Assembly (NCBI RefSeq): GCF_017498065.1
Contig: NZ_JAGDFX010000013.1
Coordinates: forward strand, 1 to 64,000
Direction of reading: 5' to 3'
Source: Oceanisphaera pacifica
GTDB taxonomy: Bacteria; Pseudomonadota; Gammaproteobacteria; Enterobacterales; Aeromonadaceae
DNA length: 64,000 nucleotides
A program made the translations under genes and the position numbers. The first letter of the stretch is position 1, and each line of letters begins with the position of its first letter. Under the pieces are notes generated by a model that saw only the letters and a list, made by a program, of their open reading frames with translations, had not been told where the DNA came from and did not search any database. Positions 44,565 through 53,773 of this stretch are shown one piece after another.

Positions 44565-44720
44565 CCCCCTGCGGGGAGCTTTAAGCCGTAAGTCTTTAGA
44601 ATCGTGCCTTTAAGTGGTACTTCTACCAAACCGTGCCTTGTATCTAGGGGATGAATTTATATTTATGGCGTATGGCGCCCCGCAGTATTTTCAACGGTAT
44701 TCGATCTGTAAGGAAATCTA
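44565..44720. other. Intergenic gap with a repeat remnant
   Basis: Contains GGAGCTTTAAGCCGTAAGTC (44576-44595), a partial copy of the dispersed repeat in the opposite orientation. Confidence 0.4.
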
Positions 44721-45014
44721 ATGGCGATCCCAAACACCATTAAGCCCAGAGTGGAAATTCGTTATTGTTCTTTGTGCCGCTGGTTATTGCGTTCGGCGTG
44801 GTTGGCACAAGAGATACTGTCTACTTTTAATGATGAGGTTGGTGAAGTGGCTTTGATCCCTGGCGAAAAGGGCCAATTTCAAATTATGGTCGACGGCCAA
44901 TTAATCTGGTGTCGTGTTATTGATGACGGTTTTCCCGAAGCCAAAACCATCAAGCAGCGGTTGCGAGATCATATCGCGCCAGATCGACATTTAGGCCACA
45001 GTGAACCTAAATAA
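44721..45014 (+). CDS. SelW/Rdx family redox protein
   Basis: A 97-residue thioredoxin-like protein of the SelT/SelW/SelH (Rdx) family. It opens with VEIRYCSLCRWLLRSAWLAQ, where the usual CxxU/C redox pair is CSLC, followed by GEVALIPGEKGQFQIMVDG and the KTIKQRLRDHI tail. The exact redox partner is unknown. It stands alone between folE and speA. Confidence 0.85.
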   Translation: MAIPNTIKPRVEIRYCSLCRWLLRSAWLAQEILSTFNDEVGEVALIPGEKGQFQIMVDGQLIWCRVIDDGFPEAKTIKQRLRDHIAPDRHLGHSEPK

Positions 45015-45142
45015 TTGAGTGAATAAAATATGCACCATAAAGGGTGTAAATTCTCTTTTTCTGCTAGTCAGCCGTTATGGCTATGTGTAAAATCGCGCGG
45101 CTGAAATGCGATGCGCCAATAGGCGCAAATAATGAAATGTTC

Positions 45143-45169
45143 CCACTCTTTGTTAAAAGGTGGGTTTTC
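45143..45169 (+). terminator. Attenuator-like hairpin in the speA leader
   Basis: CCCAC (45143-45147) pairs with GTGGG (45161-45165), followed by TTTT, 33 bases ahead of the speA start. GCGCC-AATA-GGCGC lies just upstream (45113-45126). The stem is short, so this may also be a weak leader hairpin rather than a true attenuator. Confidence 0.4.
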
Positions 45170-45201
45170 TGTGGCCCTTACCTATAAAGGGGACAAAGAA
45201 T

Positions 45202-47106
45202 ATGGCCGAATGGTCCACAAATGACGCGCTAAAAATATATAACCTACCTTACTGGGGAGCTGGCTTCTTTCATCTTGATGAACAAGGCCAAGTCACTGTC
45301 ACCCCCGATAAATCTCGCCCAGAAGCCAAAATTGTGTTGTCTGATGTTGTAGAGCAACTCAAAGCAGACGGTTATGCTGCGCCTGTGTTGTTGCGCTTTC
45401 CTGAGATTATTAAAAGTCGAATAGATGCTTTATTTAATGCTTTTAATGAAGCAATTGACGAGTATGGTTACGAAGGTGACTATCTAACGGTCTACCCCAT
45501 TAAGGTAAATCAGCAGCGTGGCGTGCTAGATGCGGTGACCAAAGCCTATAAAGACAAGCCTCGCTTGGGGTTAGAAGCAGGCTCAAAGCCAGAGTTATTG
45601 GCCGTGCTGGCGCACAGTCACGAAACTGAGTCGGTGATTGTGTGCAATGGCTATAAAGATAAAGAATATATTCGCTTGGCATTACTGGGCACTAAACTGG
45701 GTCATCAAGTCTATATCGTGATTGAAAAGCTCTCTGAGCTGGCCATGGTGATGGAAGAGGCCAAATGTATTGATGTTGAACCTAGGCTGGGTGTGCGCGC
45801 GCGCTTAGCGTCGCAAAGTGCAGGTAAATGGCAGTCTAGCGGTGGCGAAAAATCTAAGTTTGGCCTAAGTGCGGCTCATGTTTTGAACTTGATTAAACAA
45901 CTCAGTGATACAGGCTGTTTGCACTGGTTGCAGCTGTTGCATTTTCACCTTGGGTCACAAATTGCCAATATTCGAGATATTCAAAAAGGTGTACGCGAAT
46001 GTGGTCGTTTCTATGGTGAGTTACGCCGTTTAGGGGTGCCTGTCAACATTGTAGATGTAGGGGGCGGGCTTGGCGTAGATTACGAGGGAACGCGTTCACA
46101 AAGTGAGTGTTCGGCTAACTATAACTTACGTGAATATGCGAATAATGTGGTGTGGGGTATTGGTGATGTATGCCGTGAATTTTCTTTGCCCCATCCACTG
46201 ATTATCAGTGAATCTGGGCGCGCCATCACAGCGCATCATGCGGTGCTTATTTCTGATGTGATCAGCATAGAATCAGCTAAACCACAGCAAGCTCAGGCAC
46301 CTGCTGAAGGTGGGGCATTGTTGCTGCATAACATTTGGAAAACTTGGCAAGGTCTATGCCAAGAAGATCCCCCTTTGCTTGAAATTTATCACGATACGGT
46401 GGCCGAGCTCAGTGATGCACATCAGCAATATAATATGGGCTTATTAACGTTAGAAGAGCGAGCATGGGCAGAAGAAATTCACTTAAATATTTGCTTAAAT
46501 ATTAAGTCTAAACTGACTCCGGCTAACCGCTCACACCGTCCTATTATTGATGAGTTGAATGAAAAACTAGCCGATAAATGCTTTGTCAATTTTTCATTGT
46601 TTCAATCGCTACCTGATGCTTGGGGGATTGATCAAATATTTCCGGTATTGCCGCTCAGTGGCTTAGACAGAGCGCCCACGCGCCGTGCTGTTATTTTAGA
46701 TATTACTTGTGACTCTGATGGTGCCATTGATCAATATGTAGACGGTCAAGGAGTAGAGACCACACTGCCTATGCCTGAATTTATTTCGGGTCAGCCCCAG
46801 TACTTGGGCTTTTTCTTAGTGGGGGCTTACCAAGAAATTTTAGGTGATATGCATAACCTATTTGGCGATACCCACAGCGCCGAGGTGTCGGTAGACAGCC
46901 ATGGTAAGGTGGTGGTCAGTGATGTGAAAAGCGGCAGTACAGTGGCCGATATGTTGCGTTATGTAGACATTGACCCTTCTGTGATTAATGCACGGTACGA
47001 GACGCTATTAAATCAACCTCATTTAAATGATGAAGCGCGGACTATGATGCGCCAAGAGCTAAATGCAGGGCTTGAAGGTTATACCTACTTAGAAGATGAG
47101 CGTTAA
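45202..47106 (+). CDS. speA: Biosynthetic arginine decarboxylase
   Basis: A 634-residue PLP enzyme, start taken at ATG 45202 (MAEWSTNDALKIYNLPYWG) behind AAGGGGAC. The PLP Lys lies in YPIKVNQQRGVLDAV, LEAGSKPELLAVL follows, substrate-site segments are LLHFHLGSQIANIRD, VDVGGGLGVDYEG and ISESGRAITAHHA, and CDSDGAIDQYVDG is present near the C-terminus. It makes agmatine from arginine, the first step of the SpeA-SpeB polyamine route; no speB is adjacent. Confidence 0.95.
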   Translation: MAEWSTNDALKIYNLPYWGAGFFHLDEQGQVTVTPDKSRPEAKIVLSDVVEQLKADGYAAPVLLRFPEIIKSRIDALFNAFNEAIDEYGYEGDYLTVYPIKVNQQRGVLDAVTKAYKDKPRLGLEAGSKPELLAVLAHSHETESVIVCNGYKDKEYIRLALLGTKLGHQVYIVIEKLSELAMVMEEAKCIDVEPRLGVRARLASQSAGKWQSSGGEKSKFGLSAAHVLNLIKQLSDTGCLHWLQLLHFHLGSQIANIRDIQKGVRECGRFYGELRRLGVPVNIVDVGGGLGVDYEGTRSQSECSANYNLREYANNVVWGIGDVCREFSLPHPLIISESGRAITAHHAVLISDVISIESAKPQQAQAPAEGGALLLHNIWKTWQGLCQEDPPLLEIYHDTVAELSDAHQQYNMGLLTLEERAWAEEIHLNICLNIKSKLTPANRSHRPIIDELNEKLADKCFVNFSLFQSLPDAWGIDQIFPVLPLSGLDRAPTRRAVILDITCDSDGAIDQYVDGQGVETTLPMPEFISGQPQYLGFFLVGAYQEILGDMHNLFGDTHSAEVSVDSHGKVVVSDVKSGSTVADMLRYVDIDPSVINARYETLLNQPHLNDEARTMMRQELNAGLEGYTYLEDER

Positions 47107-47137
47107 ACGCTGATAAAACACTTTTCCCTTAATATTC

Positions 47138-47166
47138 ACACCGCCCTTACTAGGCGGTGTTTTTTA
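47138..47166 (+). terminator. Intrinsic terminator of speA
   Basis: ACACCGCC-CTTACTA-GGCGGTGT followed by TTTTTT. It ends 2 bases into the stop of the convergent small gene. Confidence 0.88.
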
Positions 47167-47334
47167 TTCACTGCTTGTATTCTTTTTTACTGCATTACCT
47201 TGCTTGCGCTTAAAGTCTGCTGTCACCATGGCCAATGCGCTTAGGGCAGTCTCCACTTCTATGTTGTTCACTTCTAATAACTCAATTAAATCCACGGCTA
47301 ATTTTACGTCTGCAGGGGCTTGGCTTAAATCCAT
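47164..47334 (-). CDS. YbaM-like (DUF2496) small protein
   Basis: 56 residues, start at ATG 47332-47334 (MDLSQAPADVKLAVDLIELL). The pattern DVKLAVDLI-LLE-N-I matches E. coli YbaM. The longer frame above it (to 47664) is out-of-context intergenic repeat sequence and is not part of the gene. Function unknown. Its tail overlaps the speA terminator. Confidence 0.78.
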   Translation of the reverse strand: MDLSQAPADVKLAVDLIELLEVNNIEVETALSALAMVTADFKRKQGNAVKKNTSSE

Positions 47335-47463
47335 GTCTGTGTCTCTTGTTGCAAGGTAGGGGCAGAAAAAGTCCAGCTGTCGGCGATAAGCTATCAGTTC
47401 AAGAACCATTTTGCAGTGATTAATACCAAATACACTAAATATTTGTTCTATTGAAAACCTGCA

Positions 47464-47579
47464 TAAGAGAGGCAGCTGAGTCACCTCCCACGACACGCCA
47501 TAAACCCATCCATGGGGGCTCGGGAAATGCCGTCCATGGCATTTCACGGTCGTGGGAGGTGATCTCAACCGCCTCTTAT
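47464..47579. repeat. Large inverted repeat 1
   Basis: Left arm from TAAGAGAGGCAGCTGAGTCA through CCTCCCACGAC (47464-47493); right arm from GTCGTGGGAGGTGATCTCAA to CCGCCTCTTA (47549-47579). The arms pair over about 27 of 30 positions around a ~55-base centre holding a CCATGG-centred palindrome (ATGCCGTCCATGGCAT). Confidence 0.72.
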
Positions 47580-47630
47580 AAAGCTCAGCGTTGTCTGTGA
47601 GACTGCTAACAGGCGACTCAGTGGCTGATG

Positions 47631-47740
47631 GCCGGATAAAGGGAGTGACTCCACCGACCATCACATGACAGGGACGTCATGTGTTGAGCGTCACAGGGAT
47701 GTGCTTGCAGCGTGTCGGTGGAGTCACCCCTTTGTTCGGC
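47631..47740. repeat. Large inverted repeat 2
   Basis: Left arm GCCGGATAAAGGGAGTGACT continuing to CCACCGAC (47631-47658); right arm GTCGGTGGAGTCACCCCTTT then GTTCGGC (47714-47740). The ~55-base centre has ACATGACAGGGACGTCATGT. It has the same architecture as repeat 1 but different sequence. Confidence 0.72.
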
Positions 47741-48029
47741 TTTTGTAGTAAGCAAACTGATTGTTTCTTTAATATGATTGTGGACTGACACTGTATGGCT
47801 TAGCGCTACTCATCACTTGGCTTTTACCCTTACTTACATTCAGGCAAAAAAATGCCCAGCAGGGCTGGGCTAACTTAGTGCTTTATTACAGTGGCACTAC
47901 ATAGGAGTGAGTAAAAGACAAAAGGTTCCAACAAAATAACAATTTTATAAAAAATAATGTGTTTAGGTCTCAGCTTACGATGGCGCTGGTGATTTAGCTT
48001 GACAAGTTTGGTGTATGAAACGTAGATTT

Positions 48030-48043
48030 TAAACAGTTGTTTT
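48030..48043 (+). promoter_or_regulatory. Candidate PsrA operator (autoregulation)
   Basis: TAAACAGTTGTTTT contains AAAC-N4-GTTT, the core of the PsrA/FadR-like site (G/C-AAAC-N4-GTTT-G/C) reported for the family. It lies 14 bases ahead of the psrA start. Confidence 0.5.
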
Positions 48044-48056
48044 ATTTGAGGTGCCT

Positions 48057-48689
48057 GTGGCTAAAAAAGAAACCAAACAAAAGATACTGAATGCTGCAGA
48101 GCTGCTATTTGCAAAGCAGGGATTTAGCGAAACCTCGTTACGCCAGATTACCGGTGATGCAGACGTTAATCTGGCCTCGGTTAATTATCATTTTGGTTCA
48201 AAGAAAGATCTAATTAAAGCCGTGATGGATCGTTACCTAGCAAGCTTTATGCCTGCATCAGACTCGGCACTATTGCAATTGCTGGCACAACCTAACATAA
48301 GCTTACACCAAGTGTTTGATTGCTTTGTGGCACCGCTGATGCAACTGGCGAGTATCCATCGCCAAGGGCCAGAGATTTTTTTGCAGTTATTAGGTCGAGG
48401 TTATATTGATAATCAGGGCTTTTTGCGCTGGTTTATCGTCAATCATTACGGCCAAGTGCTCAGCCACTTTACTCAAGCCATTCAAAAAGCGGCGCCCAGC
48501 TTATCGTCTGCAGACGTATTTTGGCGACTGCATTTTACGCTGGGTACAGTGGTGTTCACCATGGCGTCTAGCGAAGCGCTGCGTGATATTGCAAAAACTG
48601 ATTTTAATGAAGACATTGATGTTGAAGGACTGGTGCGCAAGATGATCCCGTATCTTGCAAACGGAGTCGGTGCCAACCCTATTGAGTAG
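48057..48689 (+). CDS. psrA: TetR-family fatty-acid regulator PsrA
   Basis: A 210-residue regulator. Start set at GTG 48057 (MAKKETKQKILNAAELLF), six bases after a TGAGG site; GTG 48051 is in frame but lacks proper spacing. The TetR DNA-binding domain is at ~8-55 with FSETSLRQITGDADVNLASV and NYHFGSKKDLIKAV. The C-terminal ligand domain matches PsrA, which represses beta-oxidation genes and is released by long-chain acyl-CoA. It is 27 bases ahead of fadE, in one transcript. Confidence 0.85.
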   Translation: MAKKETKQKILNAAELLFAKQGFSETSLRQITGDADVNLASVNYHFGSKKDLIKAVMDRYLASFMPASDSALLQLLAQPNISLHQVFDCFVAPLMQLASIHRQGPEIFLQLLGRGYIDNQGFLRWFIVNHYGQVLSHFTQAIQKAAPSLSSADVFWRLHFTLGTVVFTMASSEALRDIAKTDFNEDIDVEGLVRKMIPYLANGVGANPIE

Positions 48690-48716
48690 CCCAAGTGGTT
48701 AATGAGGAGTGGGAAC

Positions 48717-50951
48717 ATGAGTTTACGTAAAAATTGGATCAGCAAGCCGGCTTTTGCCACTTTTAAGAAAATTTTGCCGCCCTTGTCGGTTACAGAGCGC
48801 GAAGCCATGGAAGCGGGCTCAGTCTGGTGGGACGGTGAATTGTTTAGTGGTAAGCCAGACTGGTCAAAACTCCTGTCTTATGGGCCTTCTCGCTTAAGCG
48901 AAGAAGAGCAGCACTTTCTGGATAACCAAGTGGAAACGCTACTGGGAATGCTGGATGACCATCAAATTGTAAACGATGATCGTGAGCTCCCAGAAGCTGT
49001 GTGGGATTACATTAAGCAACAAGGTTTTTTCTCTCTTATTATCCCCAAAGAATACGGTGGGCGTGATTTTTCGGCTTATGCCAACTCCACCATAGTGGCG
49101 CGTATTGCGTCACGCAGTGTTAGCGCCGCTGTTACCGTTATGGTGCCTAACTCTTTAGGGCCCGGTGAGTTGCTGATGCACTATGGTACCCAAGCGCAAA
49201 AAGACCGCTGGTTGCCCGGTTTAGCGAAAGGGGATGAAGTTCCTTGTTTTGCTCTTACCGGCCCAGAGGCAGGTTCAGATGCAGGCGCGATTCCGGATTC
49301 AGGCGTAGTATGTCAGGGCGAATATGAGGGCGAACAGGTGCTCGGTATTCGGCTTAATTGGGATAAACGCTACATTACCCTGGCCCCCAGAGCCACCGTA
49401 TTAGGCTTGGCCTTTAAGCTATTCGACCCCGATGCACTGCTGGGAGACAACCCAAGCTTGGGTATTACTTGTGCGCTGATCCCCACCTCGCACACCGGCG
49501 TTAAAGTCGGCGATCGGCACTTTCCGATGGGCTTGGCCTTTTTAAACGGTACTACCTGCGGTAAAGATGTGTTTATTCCACTGAGTTGGATTATTGGTGG
49601 CCCTGAATATGCCGGCCGTGGCTGGCGGATGTTGGTGGAGTGTTTATCGGCAGGGCGGGGCATATCGCTGCCGGCATTAGGTACCGCCAGCGGCCATTTA
49701 TCGGTACGCAGTACCAGTGCTTATGCTTATGTGCGTAAACAATTTGGCTTATCCATTGGTAAGTTTGAAGGGGTGCAAGAAGCGCTGGCACGCATTGGTG
49801 GCCTCACTTATCAATTAGAAGCCACCCGTCGCCTTACGGCGAAAGCATTAGACTTAAAAGAAAGCCCTGCCATTATTACCGCGATTTCAAAATATCACAT
49901 GACTGAAATGGCCCGAACCGCGCTGGATGACGCCATGGATGTGCATGCCGGTAAGGCTATTCAAATGGGGCCTAAAAACTATTTAGCCCATAACTATATG
50001 GGTATTCCGGTGGCCATTACCGTAGAAGGCGCGAATATCCTCACCCGCAACTTAATGATTTTTGGTCAAGGAGCCACACGTTGTCACCCTTATGTGTTAA
50101 AAGAGTTAGAGTCGGCAGCTAACCCAGATGAAGCAGCGGGCTTACAGGAGTTTGATCGCTTATTGTTTAAACATATTGGCTTTGCCACTGGCAACGTGTT
50201 TGGTGCCCTGTGGCAGGGGCTAACCGGTGCGCGTTTTAATGCTTCACCAGTGAGTGGCGAAACCGCTGTGTATTACCGCCAGTTAGCCCGTATGAGTAAG
50301 GCATTAGCCTTATGTGCAGATGTATCTATGTTGATATTAGGCGGAGATCTTAAGCGTAAAGAAATGATTTCGGCTCGCTTAGGGGATGTATTAAGTCACC
50401 TTTACTTAGGCAGTGCGACCTTGAAGTTTTTTGAAGATAATGGCCGACCCAGTGATGAACTGCCTTTTGTGCATTATGCCTTAACCCGCAATTTGCATCT
50501 AATAGGTGAAGCGCTAGATGGCTTTTTTGCCAACTTCCCAAATAGAGGGGCAGCCTTAACATTAAAAGCACTGATTTTTCCGTTGGGTAATCGCTATAAA
50601 AAACCCTTAGATAAACACGGGCAAGCAATAAGTAAGCAATTAATGACTCCAGGCTCAGCAATTCGTGAGCGCTTAACGCAGCTGTGTTATGTACCAGAAG
50701 CCGATAAGCCGGGCTTAGGGGAAGTAGAAGCGGCCTTTTTGGCTATGGCTGCGGTGCAAGATAGTGAGAAAAAACTCCATCAAGCACAAAAAGACGGCAC
50801 AATTGATCGTAAGTTAGCCTTTAGTGAATTGCTGGCTCAGGGTAAAGCACAGCATATTATTAATGACGATGAAGCACGTCAGTTAGCGCATGCCGATACA
50901 CTGCGACGCCAAGCCATTGCCGTTGATAGCTTTAAGCCAGGTGTACTTTAG
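48717..50951 (+). CDS. fadE: Acyl-CoA dehydrogenase FadE-type
   Basis: A 744-residue enzyme, start set at ATG 48717 (MSLRKNWISKPAFATFKKIL) after GAGGAG; an ATG 15 bases earlier is possible. It begins like FadE proteins and contains the acyl-CoA dehydrogenase domain (CFALTGPEAGSDAGAIPDSG for the FAD site; MDVHAGKAIQMGPKNYLAHN). The C-terminal extension is characteristic of the large FadE form. It carries out the first step of beta-oxidation. Co-transcription with psrA makes feedback control likely. Confidence 0.93.
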   Translation: MSLRKNWISKPAFATFKKILPPLSVTEREAMEAGSVWWDGELFSGKPDWSKLLSYGPSRLSEEEQHFLDNQVETLLGMLDDHQIVNDDRELPEAVWDYIKQQGFFSLIIPKEYGGRDFSAYANSTIVARIASRSVSAAVTVMVPNSLGPGELLMHYGTQAQKDRWLPGLAKGDEVPCFALTGPEAGSDAGAIPDSGVVCQGEYEGEQVLGIRLNWDKRYITLAPRATVLGLAFKLFDPDALLGDNPSLGITCALIPTSHTGVKVGDRHFPMGLAFLNGTTCGKDVFIPLSWIIGGPEYAGRGWRMLVECLSAGRGISLPALGTASGHLSVRSTSAYAYVRKQFGLSIGKFEGVQEALARIGGLTYQLEATRRLTAKALDLKESPAIITAISKYHMTEMARTALDDAMDVHAGKAIQMGPKNYLAHNYMGIPVAITVEGANILTRNLMIFGQGATRCHPYVLKELESAANPDEAAGLQEFDRLLFKHIGFATGNVFGALWQGLTGARFNASPVSGETAVYYRQLARMSKALALCADVSMLILGGDLKRKEMISARLGDVLSHLYLGSATLKFFEDNGRPSDELPFVHYALTRNLHLIGEALDGFFANFPNRGAALTLKALIFPLGNRYKKPLDKHGQAISKQLMTPGSAIRERLTQLCYVPEADKPGLGEVEAAFLAMAAVQDSEKKLHQAQKDGTIDRKLAFSELLAQGKAQHIINDDEARQLAHADTLRRQAIAVDSFKPGVL

Positions 50952-50991
50952 CCGGAGTGCTAAGCAAGGTGGTATCCAGTACTGTATGATC

Positions 50992-51018
50992 AAAAAAGCC
51001 ACCTAAGGTGGCTTTTTT
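50992..51018. terminator. Bidirectional intrinsic terminator between fadE and pykA
   Basis: AAAAAAGCCACC-TAA-GGTGGCTTTTTT: a perfect 12-base stem including flanking A and T runs, serving both convergent genes. Confidence 0.92.
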
Positions 51019-51046
51019 ATTATGGCTTGTTGTTTAACGGGGTTGT

Positions 51047-52486
51047 TTATTCAACCGTTAAAATCTTACAAGTGTTGGTGCTACCAATCACTTCCATGCA
51101 ATCGCCATGGGTTAGCAATACCAAGTCACCACTGTTTACAAAACCGGCTTTTTTCAAGGTAGCCAGTGCATCACGGCTTACTTCTGAATTACTTAAGTTA
51201 GAATCTTGCTTAAAGTAAACAGGAGTCACGCCGCGGTATAGGTTGCTCCACGCCAGTGTTTTATCTTCGCCAGATAGCGAGAAAATAGGCAGGCCAGAAC
51301 TGATGCGTGACAGCAGCAGCGGAGTGGTGCCTGAGTGCGTTAGGGCAACAATGGCTTTTACACCCTGCAAGTGGTTTGCCGCATACATGGTCGACATGGC
51401 CACCGTTTCTTCAACCGAGGTAAAGGTGAAGTTCATGCGGTGATTAGACACATTGATGCTTGGGTGTTTTTCAGCACCGGAGCATACTTCTGCCATGGCT
51501 TTAACGGTTTCAATCGGGAAGTCACCGGCGGCAGTTTCTGCAGACAGCATAACGGCATCGGTACCATCCAATACGGCGTTAGCCACATCCATTACTTCAG
51601 CACGGGTTGGTAGTGGTGCTGAAATCATTGATTCCATCATTTGGGTCGCAGTAATAACGACGCGGTTTAGGCGACGTGATGCCCGGATCAGTTTTTTCTG
51701 TACGCCAACTAGCTCAGAATCACCAATTTCAACACCCAAGTCACCACGGGCAACCATAACAACGTCAGACGCTAAAATCACATCTTCCATAGCGGCATCA
51801 CTTGCAACGGCTTCAGCACGCTCTACCTTCGCAACCAGCTTAGCGTTGCTACCAGCAGCACGGGCTAACTCACGCGCAATTTTCATGTCTTCGCCGGTAC
51901 GTGGGAAAGACACGGCAAGGTAATCAACCCCAATTTTTGCGGCTGTAATAATGTCTTCGCGGTCTTTGTCGGTAAGCGCAGGAGCTGACAAGCCACCGCC
52001 TTTTTTGTTAATGCCTTTGTTGTTAGACAAAGGACCGGCAACCGTGACTTCGGTTAATACCTTGTTGCCATCAACGCCGTCTACGCGCAGCTGCACGCGG
52101 CCGTCATCCAGTAATAAAATGTCGCCAATTTTTACGTCTTTTGGCAAATCTTTATAGTCGATACCAACTTGCTGCTCGTCACCTTCCCCCAAGCCTAGAT
52201 CTGCATCTAATACAAATTTATCGCCCAGTGCTAATTCAATTTTGTTATTTTTAAAGGTAGATACACGAATTTTAGGACCTTGTAGGTCACCCAAAATAGC
52301 GACATGCACGCCTAGTTTTTTAGCGATACTGCGTACATCGTTGGCACGTTTCATATGATCTTCGGGGGTGCCGTGAGAAAAGTTCATACGCACTACGTTA
52401 GCGCCGGCTTTAATAATGCCTTCTAGATTATTGTCGCGATCGGTTGCCGGACCTAGGGTAGTTACTATCTTGGTACGTCTTAACAT
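51047..52486 (-). CDS. pykA: Pyruvate kinase II (PykA type)
   Basis: A 479-residue enzyme; start set at ATG 52484-52486 ([20 protein letters not shown]), as in PykA. Features are [31 protein letters not shown], the active Lys in [11 protein letters not shown], metal-site [32 protein letters not shown] and the C-terminal allosteric domain. It matches E. coli PykA (AMP-activated type) more than PykF. It is next to hexR, which in many gammaproteobacteria regulates central carbon genes. Confidence 0.95.
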   Translation of the reverse strand: MLRRTKIVTTLGPATDRDNNLEGIIKAGANVVRMNFSHGTPEDHMKRANDVRSIAKKLGVHVAILGDLQGPKIRVSTFKNNKIELALGDKFVLDADLGLGEGDEQQVGIDYKDLPKDVKIGDILLLDDGRVQLRVDGVDGNKVLTEVTVAGPLSNNKGINKKGGGLSAPALTDKDREDIITAAKIGVDYLAVSFPRTGEDMKIARELARAAGSNAKLVAKVERAEAVASDAAMEDVILASDVVMVARGDLGVEIGDSELVGVQKKLIRASRRLNRVVITATQMMESMISAPLPTRAEVMDVANAVLDGTDAVMLSAETAAGDFPIETVKAMAEVCSGAEKHPSINVSNHRMNFTFTSVEETVAMSTMYAANHLQGVKAIVALTHSGTTPLLLSRISSGLPIFSLSGEDKTLAWSNLYRGVTPVYFKQDSNLSNSEVSRDALATLKKAGFVNSGDLVLLTHGDCMEVIGSTNTCKILTVE

Positions 52487-52760
52487 TGAGAGACTCCAGT
52501 GTAGAGGTAGATCACATAAAAAATACAATCAGCGCGACCTCTTAACGCCATTGGTCTTAATACGCTGATATTGATTAAGTGGTGAGTTCTCCAATGAGCA
52601 CCCGAACTCAAGTGTGTGATTGATGAACGGTAATACGCTTGCTCACAGTGAATAACTGCACCTTAAGTTTATAAATTGTTATCGATAATAACGTAAGAAT
52701 ACAGAAAAGTGTAGACTGGGTCACAAAAATGACGCTTGTTTAGCAACAAACTGCTCAAAA

Positions 52761-53606
52761 TTAAGGGCTATCAAATTGGGAATTTTTTATCCCTTCTTTA
52801 ACTTTTTGTAAATTTTCAATAAATACGTTACCACGGCGTAAGATAAATCCAGTCGCGAGTACATCAATAAGTACCATTTGAGTCAACCTTGAGGCCATGG
52901 GGAGGTGTAGGTCGACATCATTAGGAATATCCATAGACAGTACCATGCTGGCGGCGTTGGCTAGGGGAGAGTCTTTGGCGGTAAGCCCCAGTACGAGTGC
53001 GCCTTTTTGTCGTGCGAGATGGGCGATTTCAACTAAGGCTTTGGTCCGTCCGGTATAAGAAATCAGTACAAAGACTTGATCTGGTGAGCTATTTGCCGCA
53101 CTCATGCGCATCATGACGGGATCGTCAAAACATTGTACAGGCAAACTAAAGCGAAAAAACTTATTGGTCGCATCATGAGCCACAGCTGATGAGGCGCCTA
53201 AGCCAAAAAACGACAGTTGTTTAGCTTGAGTTAGCATATTAACCGCGCGATTCACCTGCTGGGGATCTAGGCTGTTTTGCGCACGACTTAGGCAGGCCAT
53301 GCTCGATTCAAAGGTTTTGGCGATATAAGACTCAGGGCTATCATTTTCATCTAGCTGGCGGTGCACATAAGTAGTGGTGTTGGCTAAACTTTGCGCTAAA
53401 TGCAGTTTAAAGTCTGGGAAACCTTTAGTGTCTAATCGTCGACAAAAACGATTAACCGTAGGCTCACTGACGTCGGCTATTTTGGCTAAGGCGGCAATAC
53501 TTGAGTGAATAGCGGTTTGTGGGGCTGCCATAATCGCATCGGCTACTTTTTTTTCTGACTTACTAAAGTCATCCAGTTGCTGGGTTATTTTTTCTAATAT
53601 ATTCAT
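52761..53606 (-). CDS. hexR: RpiR-family regulator HexR
   Basis: A 281-residue regulator, start taken at ATG 53604-53606 (MNILEKITQQLDDFSKSEKK). The helix-turn-helix is at ~20-75 (AALAKIADVSEPTVNRFCRR) and the C-terminal SIS sugar-binding domain at ~125-260 (FFGLGASSAVAHDATNKFFR, LISYTGRTKALVEIA). HexR responds to 2-keto-3-deoxy-6-phosphogluconate and controls central sugar metabolism. No clear TGTAATTAAATTACA-type site is visible before pykA in this window. Confidence 0.92.
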   Translation of the reverse strand: MNILEKITQQLDDFSKSEKKVADAIMAAPQTAIHSSIAALAKIADVSEPTVNRFCRRLDTKGFPDFKLHLAQSLANTTTYVHRQLDENDSPESYIAKTFESSMACLSRAQNSLDPQQVNRAVNMLTQAKQLSFFGLGASSAVAHDATNKFFRFSLPVQCFDDPVMMRMSAANSSPDQVFVLISYTGRTKALVEIAHLARQKGALVLGLTAKDSPLANAASMVLSMDIPNDVDLHLPMASRLTQMVLIDVLATGFILRRGNVFIENLQKVKEGIKNSQFDSP

Positions 53607-53731
53607 TATTATGCCTAAGTCAGTCACAGCGCTGCTATTATCCTAGCACAGCCCTTAGGCAGCGGTAAGCCATGTTAAGGCCCGTCTTATGCTATTGTTG
53701 TGCGCCGTATGGCTCTTCGAAGGGTAGACAT

Positions 53732-53758
53732 AAAAAAACCCCGGCTAGCCGGGGTTTT
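53732..53758 (-). terminator. Intrinsic terminator downstream of sodB
   Basis: AAAAAAACCCCGGCTAGCCGGGGTTTT: perfect stem ACCCCGGC/GCCGGGGT. On the minus strand it ends in seven T, 15 bases after the sodB stop. Confidence 0.92.
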
Positions 53759-53773
53759 ATCAAATTACTGAGA

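Larger units (their letters stand above)
47335..48029. other. Long intergenic region with large inverted repeats
   Basis: About 700 bases with no convincing gene. It contains two adjacent big inverted repeats (47464-47579 and 47631-47740) and a smaller GCCCAGCAGGGCTGGGC hairpin at 47854-47870, preceded by seven A, which would act as a terminator for minus-strand transcription. Confidence 0.5.

Noticed and set aside
47164-47664. A 166-residue reading of the minus-strand frame
   Set aside because: Only the last 56 residues match a known family (YbaM-like); the upstream part translates a large inverted repeat.
51453-51923. A 156-residue plus-strand open frame
   Set aside because: It is antisense to pykA, with low-complexity Ser/Thr/Ala content and no family features; a shadow frame.
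52529-52760. HexR operator before pykA
   Set aside because: No TGTAATTAAATTACA-like sequence; GTTATCGATAATAAC at 52678-52692 is a palindrome but does not fit the consensus.
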